Below are positions 63,095-64,000 of a stretch of DNA of 64,000 nucleotides, piece after piece; the stretch's first letter is position 1, and each line of letters starts with the position of its first letter. Position numbers and translations under genes: made by a program. This DNA comes from Ferrimonas sp. YFM (GTDB lineage Bacteria > Pseudomonadota > Gammaproteobacteria > Enterobacterales > Shewanellaceae), in contig NZ_AP027368.1 in NCBI RefSeq assembly GCF_030296015.1, positions 2,108,001 to 2,172,000 on the forward strand. The letters are read 5' to 3'. The notes under the pieces were generated by a model. That model was not told the origin of the DNA and did no database searches. It saw nothing but the letters and a program-made list of their open reading frames with translations.

Positions 63095-64000
63095 CTAATC
63101 CTCGATGGTGATCAATAACTGGTTGGTTTTTACCTGGTCGCCGGTCTCTACCGTCAACTGAGTGACTCTGCCTGCGCGGCCTGCGGTTAGAGGCAGCTCC
63201 ATCTTCATCGCCTCCAGGGTCAGCAGGGGCTGCTCCGCTTCGACCCGGTCTCCCTGTTTCACCAACACCGACTGGATGCAGCCATCCATCAGGGCGCGAA
63301 CCTGACCGTCGTGGCTCTCGTTGGCGTTGTCCGGTGCCGCCAGGGTCTGGTCGTGGAACCGGTAGTTTTGCCCGCGCCACCCCAGGGTGACCCCATGAGT
63401 GTGGCGGCTGAACGCCAGGGTACGGCGATGCTCATCTATCTGGCAGATCAGGGTATGGGGGTGACCATGTTCAACCCTGACGGCGTAGTCTTCCTCGGAC
63501 AGTTGGACCCTGGTGCCCTGGCCCTCCGGACGCAGAGATAAGCTGTTGCTCTCCTTACCATAGTCCAGTCTCAGAGAGAGGGGGCGACAAGCTGGGCTGT
63601 TGCCGCACAGCACCACAGATGCCAGGGCCCAAAGCCAGGGGGGCGGCGCCGGAATGGCGCAGGGGTGGGGGTGGCGATCCAGCCAGGTGGTGTCCGCTTC
63701 CCCAGACTGGATTACCGGCTCTGCCAGCAGTCGTGTCAGGTAGCCCTGATTGGTGGTGATGCCCATCAGCCGGGTTTGCTCCAGGGCACGCTTCAGCCGG
63801 CGAAGGGCGGTGGGCCGGTCCGGGCCCCAGGCGATGAGTTTGGCCAGCATGGGATCGTAATGGCGGCTGACGCTGATGCCCTCGGCCAAGGCGTGATCCA
63901 CTCTGATACCGTCACCCTGAGGGGGCTGCCAGTGCTCTATGGTGCCGGTGGCCGGCAAAAAGCTTTGGCTGGGGTCTTCCGCGTAGAGGCGCGCTTCCAC
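63095..64000 (-). CDS. Biotin-dependent acyl-CoA carboxylase alpha subunit, C-terminal part
   Basis: The reading frame is open to the right edge, so about 301 residues of the C-terminal end are visible. EARLYAEDPSQSFLPATGTIEHWQPPQG and SRHYDPMLAKLIAWGPDRPTALRRLKRALEQTRLMGITTNQGYL are the biotin-carboxylase C-terminal parts; the last 70 residues are a biotin-carrier domain with the lysine of LTLEAMKMELPLTAGRAG. Methylcrotonyl-, geranyl- and propionyl-CoA carboxylases share this plan. A geranyl/methylcrotonyl role fits its SDR and dehydrogenase neighbours, but is not decided. Nine-base gap to the SDR gene. Confidence 0.88.
   Translation of the reverse strand: MEARLYAEDPSQSFLPATGTIEHWQPPQGDGIRVDHALAEGISVSRHYDPMLAKLIAWGPDRPTALRRLKRALEQTRLMGITTNQGYLTRLLAEPVIQSGEADTTWLDRHPHPCAIPAPPPWLWALASVVLCGNSPACRPLSLRLDYGKESNSLSLRPEGQGTRVQLSEEDYAVRVEHGHPHTLICQIDEHRRTLAFSRHTHGVTLGWRGQNYRFHDQTLAAPDNANESHDGQVRALMDGCIQSVLVKQGDRVEAEQPLLTLEAMKMELPLTAGRAGRVTQLTVETGDQVKTNQLLITIED

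Overview
The window looks like chromosome of a marine gammaproteobacterium of the order Alteromonadales, near Ferrimonas or Shewanella. This rests on GC-rich housekeeping genes with gammaproteobacterial products (SppA, FadH, AnsA, YajD, CreA, YeaC-like, YjgN-like, PotABCD), a divergent hdfR/maoP pair, a stand-alone pentaheme nitrite reductase NrfA, and DUF families common in that group (DUF2987, DUF3429, DUF1415). I see no rRNA, tRNA, CRISPR array, integrase or intact insertion sequence. Family calls come from reading the proteins; no database search was run.

Layout. 1-5.7 kb: the end of a Nu-class glutathione transferase, DUF3429 and DUF1415 genes, a YbaK-type deacylase, an FKBP-type isomerase, then a leftward maoP - ATP-grasp ligase - QEGLA-peptidase operon that is divergent from hdfR. 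7-16.6 kb: a small diheme cytochrome, a sodium:amino-acid symporter, a zinc-ribbon/YeaC/CreA operon, an EAL-CZB c-di-GMP phosphodiesterase, and membrane-associated genes (MAPEG, DUF898, M48 peptidase). 16.6-33.8 kb: Acg-like nitroreductase, AnsA, SppA, FadH (with a CRP-like site), an Omp85-like barrel, two tandem alpha/beta hydrolases, rhomboid protease, FetB, YajD, and a divergent SDR/AraC pair.

33.8-41.8 kb is an AT-rich islet with atypical codon use. It holds a tightly coupled two-gene operon (zinc-ribbon NdpA/YejK-like nucleoid protein plus a triple-TM protein), a DUF4935 PIN nuclease-like protein, a large protein with a PD-(D/E)XK nuclease core, two tiny genes, and long non-coding or decayed stretches. 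This has the look of a defence or accessory region, and the operon at 34191-36652 is my best candidate for an undescribed system.

41.8-64 kb returns to core-like DNA: nrfA with a NarP-like 7-2-7 site, a MocR-type regulator divergent from a peroxiredoxin with three direct repeats between them, a papain-like peptidase/lipase-like fusion, a Bcr/CflA exporter, a serine recombinase that appears to lack a catalytic arginine, SMR exporter, a LysR gene divergent from a USP-PsiE pair, a CREST-type membrane hydrolase, the potABCD polyamine importer (leftward), a membrane protein - Bax-like - DUF2987 cluster, and the end of an acyl-CoA catabolism operon (biotin carboxylase subunit, SDR, acyl-CoA dehydrogenase) that runs off the right edge.
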